DNA from: Tolypocladium sp. Sup5 PDA-1
Lineage: Eukaryota > Ascomycota > Sordariomycetes > Hypocreales > Ophiocordycipitaceae
Direction of reading: 5' to 3'
Assembly: GCA_000750105.3 (NCBI GenBank)
Contig: JPHH03000005.1
Span: 682,001-746,000, forward strand
Length of the DNA: 64,000 bases
The position numbers and the translations under genes are program-made. How positions within the stretch are numbered: the stretch's first letter is position 1; each line of letters starts with the position of its first letter. Shown piece by piece: positions 23,286 to 35,775 of the stretch. The notes beneath the pieces were generated by a model. The model made no database searches. It was not told the origin of the DNA and worked only from the letters and a program-made list of their open reading frames with translations.

Positions 23286-24418
23286 TCAGACATCATCTAG
23301 ACATCCCGCGCACCGGTAACTACCCAGTTCAGTCCTGTACTTTAGCACACCAACTGCAAAGTCGGGATGCTTGAGAATGACTGGCTCCATCTTTTCCAAG
23401 AGCGGAAAGGACAAGGCAGCGGCAACGAGTCGACAGGGGATCTCTCTCATGAAGTGGTCGTTTGGGGAAGTGGTGTCGTACAGCTCGTCAACCACGGCAG
23501 GGAATTCGTCAAATGTCTCGAAGGAAGCTGTTGCGGAGTGATAGAACCGGTGTCGGGCCAGAAGCATCAGACCCGGGACGTCAAACTTGTCTGCCATGGC
23601 GTAGACCCGGAGAGAGGTGAAGAGGCTGATCGGATGGTCCGTCTCGACCTCGTAGTCCTCCGATTCTGCTTCAGACACATCACCATCGGCCTCTTCATCT
23701 TCAGACACGTCACCATCGGTCTCTTCATCTTCAGACACGTCACCATCGGTCTCTTCATCTTCAGACACGTCACCATCGGTCTCTTCAGCTTCAGACACGC
23801 CACCATTGGTCTCTTCAGCAACCGGCGGTACCGCAATCGCCTCCGGTTCTGGCGATTCAGTCTCGGTCTCGTCATGGGACGAAGGGTCCAGCCGTGTATC
23901 CGCCTCGATTGCCGCGAGGGCTCGGTCTCTGCAGACTGGAAGCTGGACCAGTTTTGTCTTGAAGGTCATAAAGGCTCCGGGTGCCTTGTCCAGCTCCTTC
24001 TGGGCTTCCTCTGGGCTCAGCCTCGTCGTGAACTCGGGCAGGTCCAGCACGGGATACTCTCCGTCGTCGTACGTGCCCGAGTACAGATACTGGAGGAAGC
24101 GAGCAAAGATGTCAGGGTCGTCCTCTGGCAGATCAACAACCCCAGTTGAGGTCTCCTGGAAGATGAGGTTAGCTACCCGCCGGCAGGCCACCCCGCCGTC
24201 GTCCATGTCCGTACCCTGAAGCCGATGCCGCAAGCTTTTGCGAAAAAGGTCGACTGCGTGCAGACGATGGCGCGGTGCACTTTGAACTCGCGTCCGCCGC
24301 ACTTGACGACCAGGTCGGAGTAGCTGTCGTCCATCAGGAGACCCTTCAGGGCCAGGTAAATGGCATCAGATGGCGGGACGCGCCCGACATCCGGGCCAGC
24401 GCCGGTGACCGTTGCCAT
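23286..24418 (-). CDS. BTB/POZ domain protein with acidic repeat insert
   Basis: Exons 24418-24215 and 24155-23286 (59-bp intron with GCTAAC branch site) give 357 aa. The BTB fold starts LLMDDSYSDLVVKCGGREFKVHRAIVC and continues after the intron with PEDDPDIFARFLQYLYSGTYDD. Fungal BTB proteins of this type are often presumed Cullin-3 adaptors, but few are characterised. Between the BTB domain and a C-terminal BACK-like helical part (VYAMADKFDVPGLMLLARHRF) is an acidic insert with the repeat unit E-x-T/A-D/N-G-D/G-V-S-E-D/A. It is coded by five exact-length 30-bp units at 23671-23820, so the insert length probably varies between strains. Confidence 0.85.
23671..23820 (-). repeat. Coding minisatellite, five 30-bp units
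   Basis: Five consecutive 30-bp units start at 23671, 23701, 23731, 23761 and 23791. The middle three are nearly identical and the outer two diverge slightly. The unit is a multiple of three, so copy-number change preserves the reading frame of the BTB protein. Confidence 0.9.
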
Positions 24419-25285
24419 TGCGGGGAGATGTGATGTTCGGATATGCCAAGCGCCAAAGACTGGCCTCTGTTCGTACTCTACCTTACTGGTCTTGATGATG
24501 GAGCCTGCGGTACGAAAGCTTAGGTGCAGCTCCCGTCAACTGCGTTTGTTGGGTCCATGCATGCAGGCCAGGAGTGGAGGGACCCTGCCCGGCCTGAGGC
24601 GCAGATGGCCTGGGGCATCCAGGCAAGCCAGGCCCCCTGGGCTGTTCGTCAACTTCATTGCCCACGGTGGCCCCCTGTAGGCTGTTCCATGCCCCTGTTG
24701 CTCCCCAAATAGCCTGCCATCCAGGTCCCTTAATTCACGAGCACTGACCAGGTGCAGGTGCGGGGCAGACCAGGGGACTCCACTGTCAGAGATATCGTCA
24801 CCGCCTCCAGCTTTGTCATCTGCGGGAGGCCAAATCGAGTTCCCCAGCTCTCCGTCCTCGTGTCCGTCGACGACAAAATCGTCCTCGCCACCAAAAGCCT
24901 TCGTATGTTCTGGCGACCAATTGAGGGATTCATTCTTTCTCCGACACGTCTCTTGCGACAGATTCCGCTGTTCGCTATCGCCCTGCCCGCTCGTAAGCTA
25001 TATCTCTTCCCCATCGGTGATCCCCGCAGGGGTCGAATACTGACGCACGACCCCCAGGGAGGCTCATTCTGCCTGCCACGAGAAATTTCGCCTTGTCCCC
25101 GTGACACGACGTGAGGAACGCTGCCATCCCAACCCGTTCTACTCTTCTTTTGTTTGACGTTCGGTACAACCCAACGATTTTCCCTTCGCCTCGCATCGTG
25201 GGACATATCTGGTCGCTCGACGTCTCGCCTCCTGTCACCGCCGACACCGCTCCAAACCAAACCCTCCGCCAACGACACGGCCACG
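24419..25285. other. Divergent intergenic region BTB / neutral trehalase
   Basis: An 867-bp spacer between divergent genes. The right half probably contains the trehalase leader. No coding content recognised. Confidence 0.4.
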
Positions 25286-27672
25286 ATGGCTTCGGCGACG
25301 AACCACCGCTCGCGCGGCTCCGACGACTACGGTGTCTTTGATGATGCTAAAACATACTACACCTCCGAGGAGCGACACACCAATCGCTTCGGCGCCCGGA
25401 CTCGGACTTACTCACAGGTGAGCATCACGGCTCCAGGTCCTTCACCCCAGCAGTGGCTGACAGCCATGACAGAACAGCCTGCTCAAGCAGTTTGAGAGAG
25501 TCGGTCTACGAGAGCCCTTTCGTCGCGGAAGCCATGGTATGCCCCGTCCCGCGTTTCCAGCCATGCAGCAGAGCTAACTCCAGACACCAGACGAGAGCAC
25601 CATGACCCACGGTCGCCGATTCCTCATCCAGGTCGACGCCACGCTCGAGAGCTTGCAGGCCCAAGAAGACACCGACGGCAACATGCAAATCACAATCGAA
25701 GACAACGGACCCAAGGTCATTTCCCTTCGAACGGCCGGCTCCGCGGGCCACAATCGATTCGACGTGCGGGGAACATACATGCTGTCAAACCTGCTCCAGG
25801 AATTGACGCTGGCCAAAGAGTACGGGCGGAAGCAAATCATCCTGGACGAGGGGCGATTGAACGAGAATCCGGTTGACCGTCTTTCACGCCTTATCCGCGA
25901 TCACTTCTGGGAGGGCTTGACCCGGCGGATCGATGCCTCCACCATCGAAATCGCCGCGCGAGACCCCAAGGACTGGACCGACGATCCTCGCCCGCGCATT
26001 TACGTCCCCGTCGGTGCTCCCGAGCAGTACGAGTACTACACCCGAGTTGCAGCGGAGCGGCCAGAGATTCGCTTGGACGTCCAGCTCCTGCCAGAGAAGA
26101 TCACGCCCGAGCTGATACGCGACATGAACGAGAAGCCGGGTCTGCTAGCCGTGGCTGTGGAGAAGGAGGAAGATGCCGACGGCCGCAGCACGCTCAAGGG
26201 TCTGCCGTTCGTCGTCCCGGGTGGTCGCTTCAACGAACTCTACGGCTGGGACAGCTACATGGAGTCGTTGGGTCTCCTGGTCAACGACAGAGTCGACTTG
26301 GCCAAGTCCATGGTACTCAACTTTTGCTTCTGCATCGAGCACTATGGCAAGATTCTCAACGCCACGAGGTCGTACTACCTCGGCCGGTCGCAGCCTCCAT
26401 TCCTGACCGACATGGCCCTACGCGTGTACGAAAAGATCAAGCACGAGCCAGACGCAAACGAGTTCTTGCGACGGGCGATACTGGCTGCCATCAAGGAATA
26501 CCACAGCGTATGGACGAGCGAGCCGCGGCTGGACCCCGTCACGGGGCTGTCGAGATACTGCCCCGAGGGTCTGGGGGGGCCGCCCGAGACCGAGGCCAGC
26601 CACTTTGTGCACATCCTCAAGCCGTATATCGAGAAGCACAAGATGGAGTTTAAAGAGTTTGTGCGAGCGTACAACTACGGAGAGATCAAGGAGCCGGAGC
26701 TGGACGAGTACTTTATGCACGATCGGGCCGTTCGCGAGTCGGGCCACGACACCACGTATCGGTTCGAAGGTATCTGCGCCAACCTCGCCACCATTGACCT
26801 GAACTCGCTGCTGTTCAAGTACGAGACGGACATTGCGCGCACGATCCGCAGCGCATTCAACGACAAGCTCGTCATACCGGCCGAATTCTGCGCCGGAACC
26901 CCGTACCGGCCGGGCGAGGTGGTCTCATCCGCAGCGTGGGACCGGCGGGCCAAGCGCCGCAAGCTGATGGTGGACAAGCTGATGTGGAACGAGGAGGAGG
27001 GCATGTTTTTCGACTACAACACGGCAACGCAGGAGCGGTGCTCGTACGAGAGCTCGACGACTTTCTGGGCAATGTGGGCGGGCATCGCCTCACCCAAGCA
27101 GGCGGCCGAGATGGTCAAGAAAGGGCTGCCCAAGTTCGAGGCATTCGGCGGACTGCTGGCCGGGACGGAGAAGTCGCGAGGCGCGATTGGTCTGGAGCGG
27201 CCGAACCGACAGTGGGACTTTCCGTACGGCTGGGCGCCTCAGCAGATGCTGGCGTGGACGGGACTTCTGCGGTACAGCTTCACGGAGGAGGCGGAGCGGC
27301 TGGCGTACAAGTGGTTGTTCATGATCACCAAGGCGTTTGTCGACTTCAACGGCGTGGTGGTGGAAAAGTACGACGTGACCCGGCCAGTGGACCCTCACCG
27401 GGTAGATGCCGAGTACGGCAACCAGGGTCTGGACTTTAAGGGTGTGGCCAAGGAGGGGTGAGTTGCTGCCGCATGGCTATTGAGGCTCTGCTGAGGTTAT
27501 GCTGACATATGATGACAGGTTCGGCTGGGTCAATGCCAGCTACGTGTACGGACTGCAGATTGTCAATGCGCATATGCGGCGAGCATTGGGGACGCTGACG
27601 CCGTACCCGACGTTTGTCAAGGCGATTGAGCAGAACAACGAGAAGGCGCTGGCAGGTCTGTTGCTGCGGTGA
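25286..27672 (+). CDS. NTH1: Neutral trehalase
   Basis: Cytosolic enzyme that splits trehalose into two glucose units during germination and stress recovery. Exons 25286-25417, 25473-25536, 25591-27457 and 27519-27672 give 738 aa. Regulation is written in the N-terminus: RRGS, a consensus PKA site, and DTDGNMQITIED near residues 91-102, the EF-hand-like calcium loop known from yeast Nth1. The GH37 catalytic domain carries both family signatures: PGGRFNELYGWDSY and QWDFPYGWAP. No signal peptide is present, which separates it from acid trehalases. The start gives the expected short regulatory head. Exon 2 is small (64 nt). Confidence 0.95.
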
Positions 27673-29004
27673 GGGCTGCAGCGGTGAGTCTCGAGGGATA
27701 ACACCGGGGGGGATATCTGGGGACATGCCGTTTGGCTTGAGAAGACGGCTGTAGTGTGGCTTTGTGCGAATTGTAATAGGCGAGGCGGCCGGCATCAAGA
27801 GAGAGCTTCAAATAATCCATGATTCAAGCATGCCACAATCATATCTGAGACGACCATGGTCGATCCGGGCAAGCCAGGTACCGTAGTCTGTAGGGCGAGC
27901 GGGATCGGTGCTCTGCCACATGCCAGCGGTCAGTAGTTTGATTCAGAGTGCGACAGCAGCGGCTGGAGCTGCCATGTGACAGCCGCCACAATCGATGGTG
28001 GTCAGCGAGGGTGTGCTGCGGCGTCCAGCAGGTCATGACTGTCACTCACACGGAGTGCGGAGGTAGGTTTCGCTACCCGGGATGCCAACGTCTGATGAGC
28101 AGGAGTTGAGCAGCAATTCCATCATTCCTCACAAACATCTAGCAGCATTGTCTTTTCAATGGCTATCCGACCCAGCGTATGCAGACAAACGATCATTGAA
28201 GTGGCGTCGGGATGGTTGATGGATGACAGCGCCGGCTAACTAGAGGTACGTACCGGGCTTCACATGCCAAAGAGCTCCGGTGCCCCGGCGCCGTGCAGAT
28301 GGAACAGGAGTGGGGCCCTGGCAGTCCCGGCGTCTCCAACTCGACCCGATTGGGTCAGGCAAAGCCGGCACATCTCTGTATATCCTCTGAATTATTGCGA
28401 AAGGCGGCAAGACCATGACAGTAGCTACCCGAGCTGCGTAGCGAATTAATGTCTCTATGCCGTGCTGTGCTACACGCGTACCCTCGGGATAGTCGGAGTG
28501 CATCTCCAAATCGACTTACACGCACGAGCCGAATGCGGGGTGTGGGACGGCAGCCGGGCACCCCCAGCCTCGGCCAATGGCGGCTAAAGTTCAGCGGCAC
28601 CCACCCTCTCGCCCTTTGAGCCGAGCAGCCAAACGTCACTCTTGGAGAAGACCCCCCAGCCTCGGTTTTGGGGGGGGGGGCAATGACTGGTGTGTCTGGT
28701 TTACATGGATCGGAGTTGTAGGGAGAGACGTCCCTGAGCTTGCTGCCCCGGAAGAGCCCGGAGGGAGCAGTGGCAAGCCGCACGGAACCCGGCCAAGTTC
28801 CGAGGTGTAACATGTAAGTGGACGGGTGACTGGGGATATAGCTTTCGAGACTGTGACTCCGACCCCGACTTGGACTTGTATTATTATTCCTGCCCATCTA
28901 CCCATCGCCACCACCCTCGTCCCCATTCCCCCATCAACCGGACGAGCCTGTGCCATCCATTCTTCCTCCTCCCTCATCCGTCGCACGCTGCACATCTGCC
29001 CATC
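27673..29004. other. Intergenic region upstream of isocitrate lyase
   Basis: A 1.3-kb stretch with trehalase 3' UTR and the isocitrate lyase promoter. No gene seen. A homopolymer of about eleven G lies near 28671. No carbon-source response element is claimed. Confidence 0.4.
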
Positions 29005-31020
29005 ATGGCGGCCAACAACATGGTCAACCCGGCCGTCAACCCGGACACCGAAGACGCCCTCTTCGCCAAGGAGATCGAGCAGGTCAAGGCCTGGTGGTCC
29101 GACCCGCGGTGGAAGCACACCAAGCGGCCCTTTACCGCCGAGCAGATTGTCTCCAAGCGCGGCAACCTCAAGATCGAGTACCCGAGCAACGCGCAGTCCA
29201 AGAAGCTGTGGAAGATTCTCGAGCACCGCTTCGACGTGAGCCCTCCTCTGCGCCCCGCGGGATCGGATCGCGTGAGCGAGGTGGAATGGATGCTAATGTG
29301 GAATGACAGACCAAGGATGCGAGCTACACGTATGGCTGCTTGGAGCCGACCATGGTGACGCAGATGGCCAAGTACCTCGACACCGTCTACGTCTCGGGCT
29401 GGCAGTCCTCGTCCACGGCCTCTGCGTCCGACGAGCCGGGCCCCGATCTGGCCGACTACCCTTACGTGCGTCCCCTCCCCATAGCCGCCCAATGCCATCA
29501 GCGACGGCGTAGCTAACACGTCTGCAGACCACCGTCCCCAACAAGGTCGGCCACCTCTTCATGGCGCAGCTCTTCCACGACCGCAAGCAGCGCCAGGAGC
29601 GCCTCTCGACGCCCACGGCGCAGCGCGCGCAGCTCGCCCACGTCGACTACCTGCGGCCCATCATCGCCGACGCCGACACGGGCCACGGCGGGCTGACGGC
29701 CGTCATGAAGCTCACCAAGCTCTTCGTCGAAAAGGGCGCCGCCGGCATCCACATCGAGGACCAGGCGCCGGGCACCAAGAAGTGCGGCCACATGGCCGGC
29801 AAGGTGCTCGTGCCCATCAGCGAGCACATTAGCCGCCTGGTGGCGATTCGCGCGCAGGCGGACATTATGGGTGAGTTTCTAGACGCTCTCAATACCACTT
29901 ATACGTGCACGCACGTCACTGTCACATGCCAATCCTTCACGAGATGGCGGCCTCACTTCCTCTACACCACCAAGGCATCACGAGTACACAGAGAACCATA
30001 ATTGCTAACAGAACTCCAGGCTCCGACCTCATCGCCGTCGCCCGCACCGACGCCGAGGCCGCCACCCTCATCACCACCACCATCGACCCCCGCGACCACG
30101 CCTTCATCCTCGGCGCCACCAACCCGGACCTGCAGCCCCTCAACGAGCTTATGGCCGCCGCCGAGCAGGCCGGCAAGACGGGCCCCGCCCTGCAGCGAAT
30201 CGAGGACGAGTGGCTCGCCGCCGCGCGCCTCCTGCGCTTCGACGACGCCGTCCTCGCCGCCATCGACGCGGGCAGCAGCCACGCCGACAAGCAGGGCCTC
30301 AAGGCCAAGTATACGGCGCAGGCCAAGGGCAAGAGCAACTCCGAGGCGCGCGCCGTCGCGAGGGGCCTGCTGGGCAAGGATATCTTCTTCGACTGGGACG
30401 CGCCGCGCACGCGCGAGGGCTACTACCGCCTCAAGGGCGGCTGTGACTGCGCCATCAACAGGGCCATTGCCTACGGGCCGTACTGCGACGCCGTCTGGAT
30501 GGAGAGCAAGCTGCCCGACTTTGCCCAGGCCAAGGAGTTTGCGGATGGTGTCCACGCGGCCATTCCTCACCAAAAGTAGGCCTCCCCCCCCCTATCTTTA
30601 CCCCTGTCCACCCCCGGATATACACCACCACGAAGGGTATTAGCTGACAGCATATGACGCAGACTCGCCTACAACCTCTCCCCCTCCTTCAACTGGAAGA
30701 CCGCCATGCCCCGCGACGACCAGGAGACGTACATCCGCCGCCTCGCCACCCTCGGCTACTGCTGGCAGTTCATCACCCTCGCCGGCCTGCACACCACCGC
30801 CCTCATCAGCGACCGCTTCGCCCGCGCCTACAGCCAGGTCGGCATGCGCGCCTACGGCGAGCTCGTCCAGGAGCCCGAGATGGAGCTCGGCGTCGACGTC
30901 GTCAAGCACCAGAAGTGGAGCGGCGCCGCCTACGTCGACGAGCTGCAGAAGATGGTCACCGGCGGCGTCAGCTCGACGGCCGCCATGGGCAAGGGCGTCA
31001 CCGAGGACCAGTTCCACTGA
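29005..31020 (+). CDS. ICL1: Isocitrate lyase
   Basis: First enzyme of the glyoxylate bypass, splitting isocitrate into glyoxylate and succinate, needed for growth on acetate and fatty acids; usually peroxisomal in filamentous fungi. Exons 29005-29235, 29310-29465, 29528-29870, 30020-30575 and 30663-31020 give 547 aa. The catalytic signature KKCGH is present, as are DADTGHGG, IHIEDQAPG and WMESKLPD. The C-terminal GGVSSTAAMGKGVTEDQF follows the family closely. The end, DQFH, does not show a clear peroxisomal tripeptide. Its similarity along the whole length favours ICL over the paralogous methylisocitrate lyase. Intron 3 is comparatively long (149 bp). Confidence 0.93.
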
Positions 31021-31561
31021 TCCTTTATCAAAACTGATTTGTACTTGATTCGAGATGCTTCATCGTGTTGTTAGTTGATGGGAGGATGACATGTCTGAGA
31101 ATGCTGCATGGATATGATGAGTTGGTGAGATGACATTGGTGTCATCTCTTTGTCGATTGTACAGGAAAATACGACATTCACACACATCGTTGCATCCCTT
31201 TCCGCCTATGCTCAATACAAAGGTGTAATCGTTTCGCACGAACTACATCGACTGCTCTGACCTGAAAGTGACCGCCCTTTCTATGTGAGCTTACCCGCGC
31301 CCTTCCTTAAATTGATACCGCGGCGCGCAAACGGCTCGGAAAACGCCCAACTCCTGGGGAAAGAAGCAATCTAATATGCCACCCTGTATGGCCTCAAATC
31401 TCCTCGTCACATCGTCATCATCCGCCGGCCGTATCTGACCCAGATAGCCAAGTCCAACATTCTGCCACCAGCATCCCCATATGCCAAAGCCGGCACGCCT
31501 CATGCTCCAAGCACACTCACGAGGCTGTGCTTCAAACCAGTCGCCTCACCCATCTCCATGC
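31021..31561. other. Convergent intergenic region
   Basis: Between the 3' ends of isocitrate lyase and SNF1. No coding content seen; presumably both 3' UTRs. Confidence 0.5.
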
Positions 31562-33940
31562 TCAGTCAGACTCGGCCAGCTGCATAATCAACTTGGCCGC
31601 CATGTCGAGGAACGGAAACGGGCTCGTCACCTCCTTCTCCTCCAGCAGCATGCCCTCCGGCGTCTCGTACCCGGAGCACTTAAAGTCCACCAGGTACACC
31701 CCCTGCTCCATTTCGTAGATTTGAATGTCCAGGTGCAGGGCAACAAAGGCCTTCTTGACGGGATCCTGCGGCGAGTAGACGTGATAACTTTCGGGCGTGC
31801 CGACATGGTCGCTCCCGGAGCTGTCCGAAGGGCTATTCGGCTTGCGCTTGATGGCTAAGAAGTTCGTTAGCACATATCCAACTCGGGAGCAGCAGGGGGG
31901 ACGTACAAGAAGACTCCCAACGGACTTTGATGTGCCATGGGTCGGCAGGCAGCTTGTATCTCTTGGCCGGGTCCACGTTAGCATGCACATTCCGTTCCAG
32001 GGGCGCTCCATCGTAGTCGTCTACGAAGCTGCTGTCGCCGCTGGGTACCTCGCTACCCTTGCCGTGAAGCTGGGCATAGTCCTCATCGGGCACATATGTT
32101 GCTCCCAGCTTGTGGAGCGCCTTGTGGATACAAAGCAGCGCCTCCCACGGTGCGTTCCGAGACCGTATACCAAACTGCCAGCGCACAGGCTTGGACTTCT
32201 TAGGCGGGTTGATTGGAGTCATCCCCTGTGGGCGTTTGGCTCCTTCCTCAAGCTTCATCTGCGATCGCGTGTGTGGCTTGAGGCGACGCGCTGCCTCCTC
32301 CTTTTCCGCATCCGTCCTCGACGATGACGGCTCCTCGTGAACAGCGGCCGCCGAGGGCTCGGTGTGGTCGCCGCCAGCCTTTTCTCTCTCGATGTAGTCC
32401 TTGTGGTAAGCGGGAATACTGCTGGGCAGGATGCCCACCTTGCTGACGTAGGGACGAGGTGACAGGCCGCCTTGCGACATTCCCGATCGAGCAGACGACA
32501 TGCTCATCATCGGGCTCGAGGATTCTTCGGTTTCTGTGGTTATGGAGTCTGGGTTTTCTGTTACGGGGGTGTCAGTTTCCGTGTCGACGTGTAGGGGTTT
32601 GGATATGGAGGGACTTACGGTTGACTTGCATCAGCTTGTTCTCTCTGACAATCATGTAGGCGTCCTTGATGGCCGACGGCTCCTCCGACTGCAAGGCCTC
32701 CTCGACGTCGATTTTTCCGTAACCCATAGTCTTGCTAATCTTGTCCGTGACCTCGTTGTGCAGCCTCTCCTGTACCTGAACGGGTGCGTTGGGCGCAATG
32801 TCCGCCTTCTCGATGGCCTTGTTAGGGTCGACGCCGGTGTTGAGGAATTCTTCGACGGGGGGCTGCAGGTACGGGGGTAGGTCTGTCGTGAACCATGGGT
32901 CCTGTCTGATCTCGTCGATGGTTGCCCGCTGAACCGGATTGACCACGAGCATCTTCTTGATCAAGCTGGCGGCGCCGGAGGGCATCCAAGGCGGGATGCT
33001 GTAGGTTCCCCTTGCGATCTTGGCGAATAGGCTGGGAATATGTTCATCGTCAAACGGCAGCCGTCCCACGAGGAGCACGTAGAGAATGACGCCGCAGCTC
33101 CAGACGTCGACCTCGGGGCCGGCGTAGAGCTTGCCGCCAATGACCTCGGGCGCGGCGTAGTTGGGGCTGCCGCAGCTCGTCTTGAGGAAGTTGCCGTCCG
33201 TCATGATGTTGCTCAGTCCGAAATCGGCAATCTTGACGTTGAGGTGTTCGTCGAGCAGCAGGTTCTCGGGCTTGAGGTCGCGGTGGACAATCTTGTGGCG
33301 ATGGCAGTACTCGACGGCGCAGAGCATCTGCTGGAAGAAGCGGCGGGCCTCTCCCTCATTCATGCGGCCGTGCTGGACGATGTGGTCGAAGAGCTCGCCG
33401 CCGGCGTACTCGAGGACCATGATGATTTCGGTATGGGTCTTGATGACGGTGTATCTGGGGCACGGCGTTAGCAAGGCTCGCACTCTACTGACGGGTCCGG
33501 TGTCCTTACAGCTTGATAATGTGAGGGTGGCGCAGCAGCTGCAGATACTCAATCTCGCGCTCGACGCGGCCGGCCATGTCGCGGCTGATGAGCTTCTTCC
33601 TGGCAATGATCTTGAGGGCGACCTGCTGGCCGGTGCCGTGGTGGATGGCCAGCTTGACCTTGCCGAAGGAGCCCTCGCCGAGGGTCCGGACAATCTTGTA
33701 GGCGCCTATGCGCTGCTCGGCCTTGGTCTTGTCGCGCGGGGGGTGGTCCATGGCGCCGGGTCTGCCACTGCTGGGCTTGGACGACGATGGTGGTGCGGCA
33801 GTGTCGGCGACGTCGCGGTCGCGGCCTCGCTCGTCGTGGGCCGGGTGTCGCTGCTGCTGCTGTCGGCGGACGTGGGACGAGGACAGGGAGATGGTGAGCT
33901 CCGTGAGCTCCTCGTCCTCGAAGACTCCTCGAGGAGCCAT
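31562..33940 (-). CDS. SNF1: SNF1/AMPK catalytic subunit
   Basis: Serine/threonine kinase of the AMPK complex that relieves glucose repression. Exons 33940-33510, 33454-32619, 32557-31907 and 31854-31562 give 736 aa. The kinase domain shows LGEGSFGKV, HRDLKPEN, DFGLSN and the activation loop NFLKTSCGSPNYAAPE, whose T236 is the upstream-kinase site. It is followed by the autoinhibitory/UBA-like region and, in the last exons, the alpha C-terminal domain that binds the beta and gamma subunits (WQFGIRSRNAPWEALLCIHKAL and the terminal FPFLDMAAKLI). The histidine run of yeast Snf1 is absent, as usual in filamentous fungi. Confidence 0.95.
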
Positions 33941-34667
33941 GGCGGGTGGATATCGGGGTCCGCTGTCAATGGCCGCTGCGGTTCTGTTCGGCTAAGGTCC
34001 CATGGATTGACGATGGATGGGACTGGGGACTGGGGAGGGATGAAGTTGCTGGAGTGGAGGGGTAATTCCAGCGAGCCTCCACTGCTTTTGGAGTGGATAC
34101 CCACCTAGGTATGCCAGCGATGGCCGGTTGCGCTTCGAGGTTGGGCTGCTGATGCGCGACTTTTTAGTGGGGGATCCTGCGGTTTCAGTGGTCCATGCGC
34201 CGCCATCCTCCACCTGTTCAGGCTGTCCACTGTGCTTCGCTCGCTTGCCCGCTGCTGCCCAGGTTGGACTGACGGATCACCAGTCTGCATGCATGCATCC
34301 TTCATCACCCTTACCACCTCCTGAAAGAGTCGCCTAGTCCTGCATGTCTGTCGTCAAAAAGAGCCTCTCCTTCCTTTCCAACGGAAACCGCGGGAGGTGA
34401 CAAAATCAATTTGTGATATGTGATTTACATGTCATGCGAGCGCGCCACTGTGGTCTTACGAGCATTGGATGTTCCGAGCGATCGGGTGGCCGCCATGCCA
34501 GGTGACCTCGTCCCAAGTTCCCAACCAACACCCGATTGTAGCTTGGCATGCAGCACTCAACAGCCGTCTGCGATCCTCAACAACAGCTTATACGTTCAAA
34601 ATCGTACAACACGGGGTGCAGCGGCCGTCCGCACGCAACCTGCCCTCTCGAAGAGGAACTCTCGCCG
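33941..34667. other. Intergenic region upstream of SNF1
   Basis: SNF1 promoter and leader plus the 3' side of the next minus-strand gene. Frames here are short and overlapping, and none shows a domain. Confidence 0.45.
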
Positions 34668-35329
34668 TCACGGCCCTCGTTCCCTGACCTCCTCCTTTTT
34701 GAGCCTCTCCACCAGCCTCTCCCTCAAGAAAGGACTCAGTCCCAAACTGTGTCAGTGGTCAGTGGCCAGTCCATCACCTTCGGGCTCCTTCTTGGTGTCA
34801 CTCACATCCCCTCGTTGGTTACGACTCTGTAGGTGCCACTGGGATGCACCCTGCCGACAACCTGTCCGGTCTCGTCCACCTCAACGCTCCCCAGGATATC
34901 CTCGGGCCAAGCTATCCTCCCGAAATCCGGAGGGTTCCTCCGGTCGCTTAGATGCACCCATCCTCCCCTGCCGCCGCCTCCCGCACCACCCTGCGCGCTG
35001 GCTCCGCCGCCTCCGCCTTGTTTGCGGGACGCTCCTCTACTGGCGCGCTGTTGTGGGAAGAAGGAACCTCCAGAGCCCAGGTTAAAGCCGCCGGGGCTGG
35101 CAAAGGCTTTTGCTTGGTTGGTGACGTCTTCGTCATCGTGGCCGTGCTCGATGACGACCTCGTTGAGGATGTCTAGGAAGTGGTGGTTCTCGTGAAAGGA
35201 CTGAGGGGTTGGGGGAACAGTCGTCGTCGTTCCGATCGCAAGCGCTTTTGACGGCGGTTTCGTATCGAGGTAGGTGAGGATGTAGGACGCCGGAGAGGAA
35301 GGGTTGTCAAAGACTCTCTGGGCAGCCAT
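34668..35329 (-). CDS. Conserved fungal protein of unknown function
   Basis: Two exons, 35329-34806 and 34746-34668, joined across a 59-bp intron (GTGAGT donor, ACAG acceptor), give 200 aa. The unspliced frame would stop right after the donor with NEGM. Splicing instead yields NEGILGLSPFLRERL and a charged C-terminal helix, which agrees with what I remember of similar uncharacterised ascomycete proteins. Visible parts are an N-terminal segment (ASYILTYLDTKPP), a TVPPTP linker, a predicted helix (FLDILNEVVIEHG), a glycine-rich stretch (GGGGGASAQGGAGGGG) and the block NPPDFGRIAWPEDILGSVEVD. No signal peptide or membrane segment. Function unknown. Confidence 0.75.
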
Positions 35330-35775
35330 TAGCCATGGTGCATCTCTCGCGAGTTGGATCGGGACTCACAATGTGTGGGTTGTTTGGCAGGGTCGTTATC
35401 GTTCTTCGAAAGACTGGCGTGCTCCGAGGAGCGAAGCGAGCAGTAGCTGCCAACATTTTCGCTGCTGTTGGGGCTGTTTGAAGTGTTCTCTTCCGTGAAG
35501 TAATGGAGCTCTGTCAAGCTCTGTTGGAGCTCCAGGTTCCTCGGTCAGCGATGAGGTCACCGCAATTGGCGCCACGCGAGCGACCCCACAACGGCCGATA
35601 TGCATCTAAGAGAAATCAATTAGACGCGTCGACGCGGTTCCTTGACGCGGCGACGACCCTTGGCGATGACGATTTCAGCCACGAAGTACTTCGTATAGGC
35701 AAAAGAATTGTGTGATATCACGACCGACTCGACTCTGGGGCCTGAATGGCAATGTTTGGAGAGTGAACCGCAGCC
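35330..35775. other. Divergent intergenic region
   Basis: Shared promoter region of the unknown gene (minus) and DPB2 (plus). It contains the palindromic string ACGAAGTACTTCGT near 35681-35694. No coding content. Confidence 0.45.

Noticed and set aside
28671..28682. Run of about eleven G
   Set aside because: A simple homopolymer in an intergenic region, with no supporting structure.
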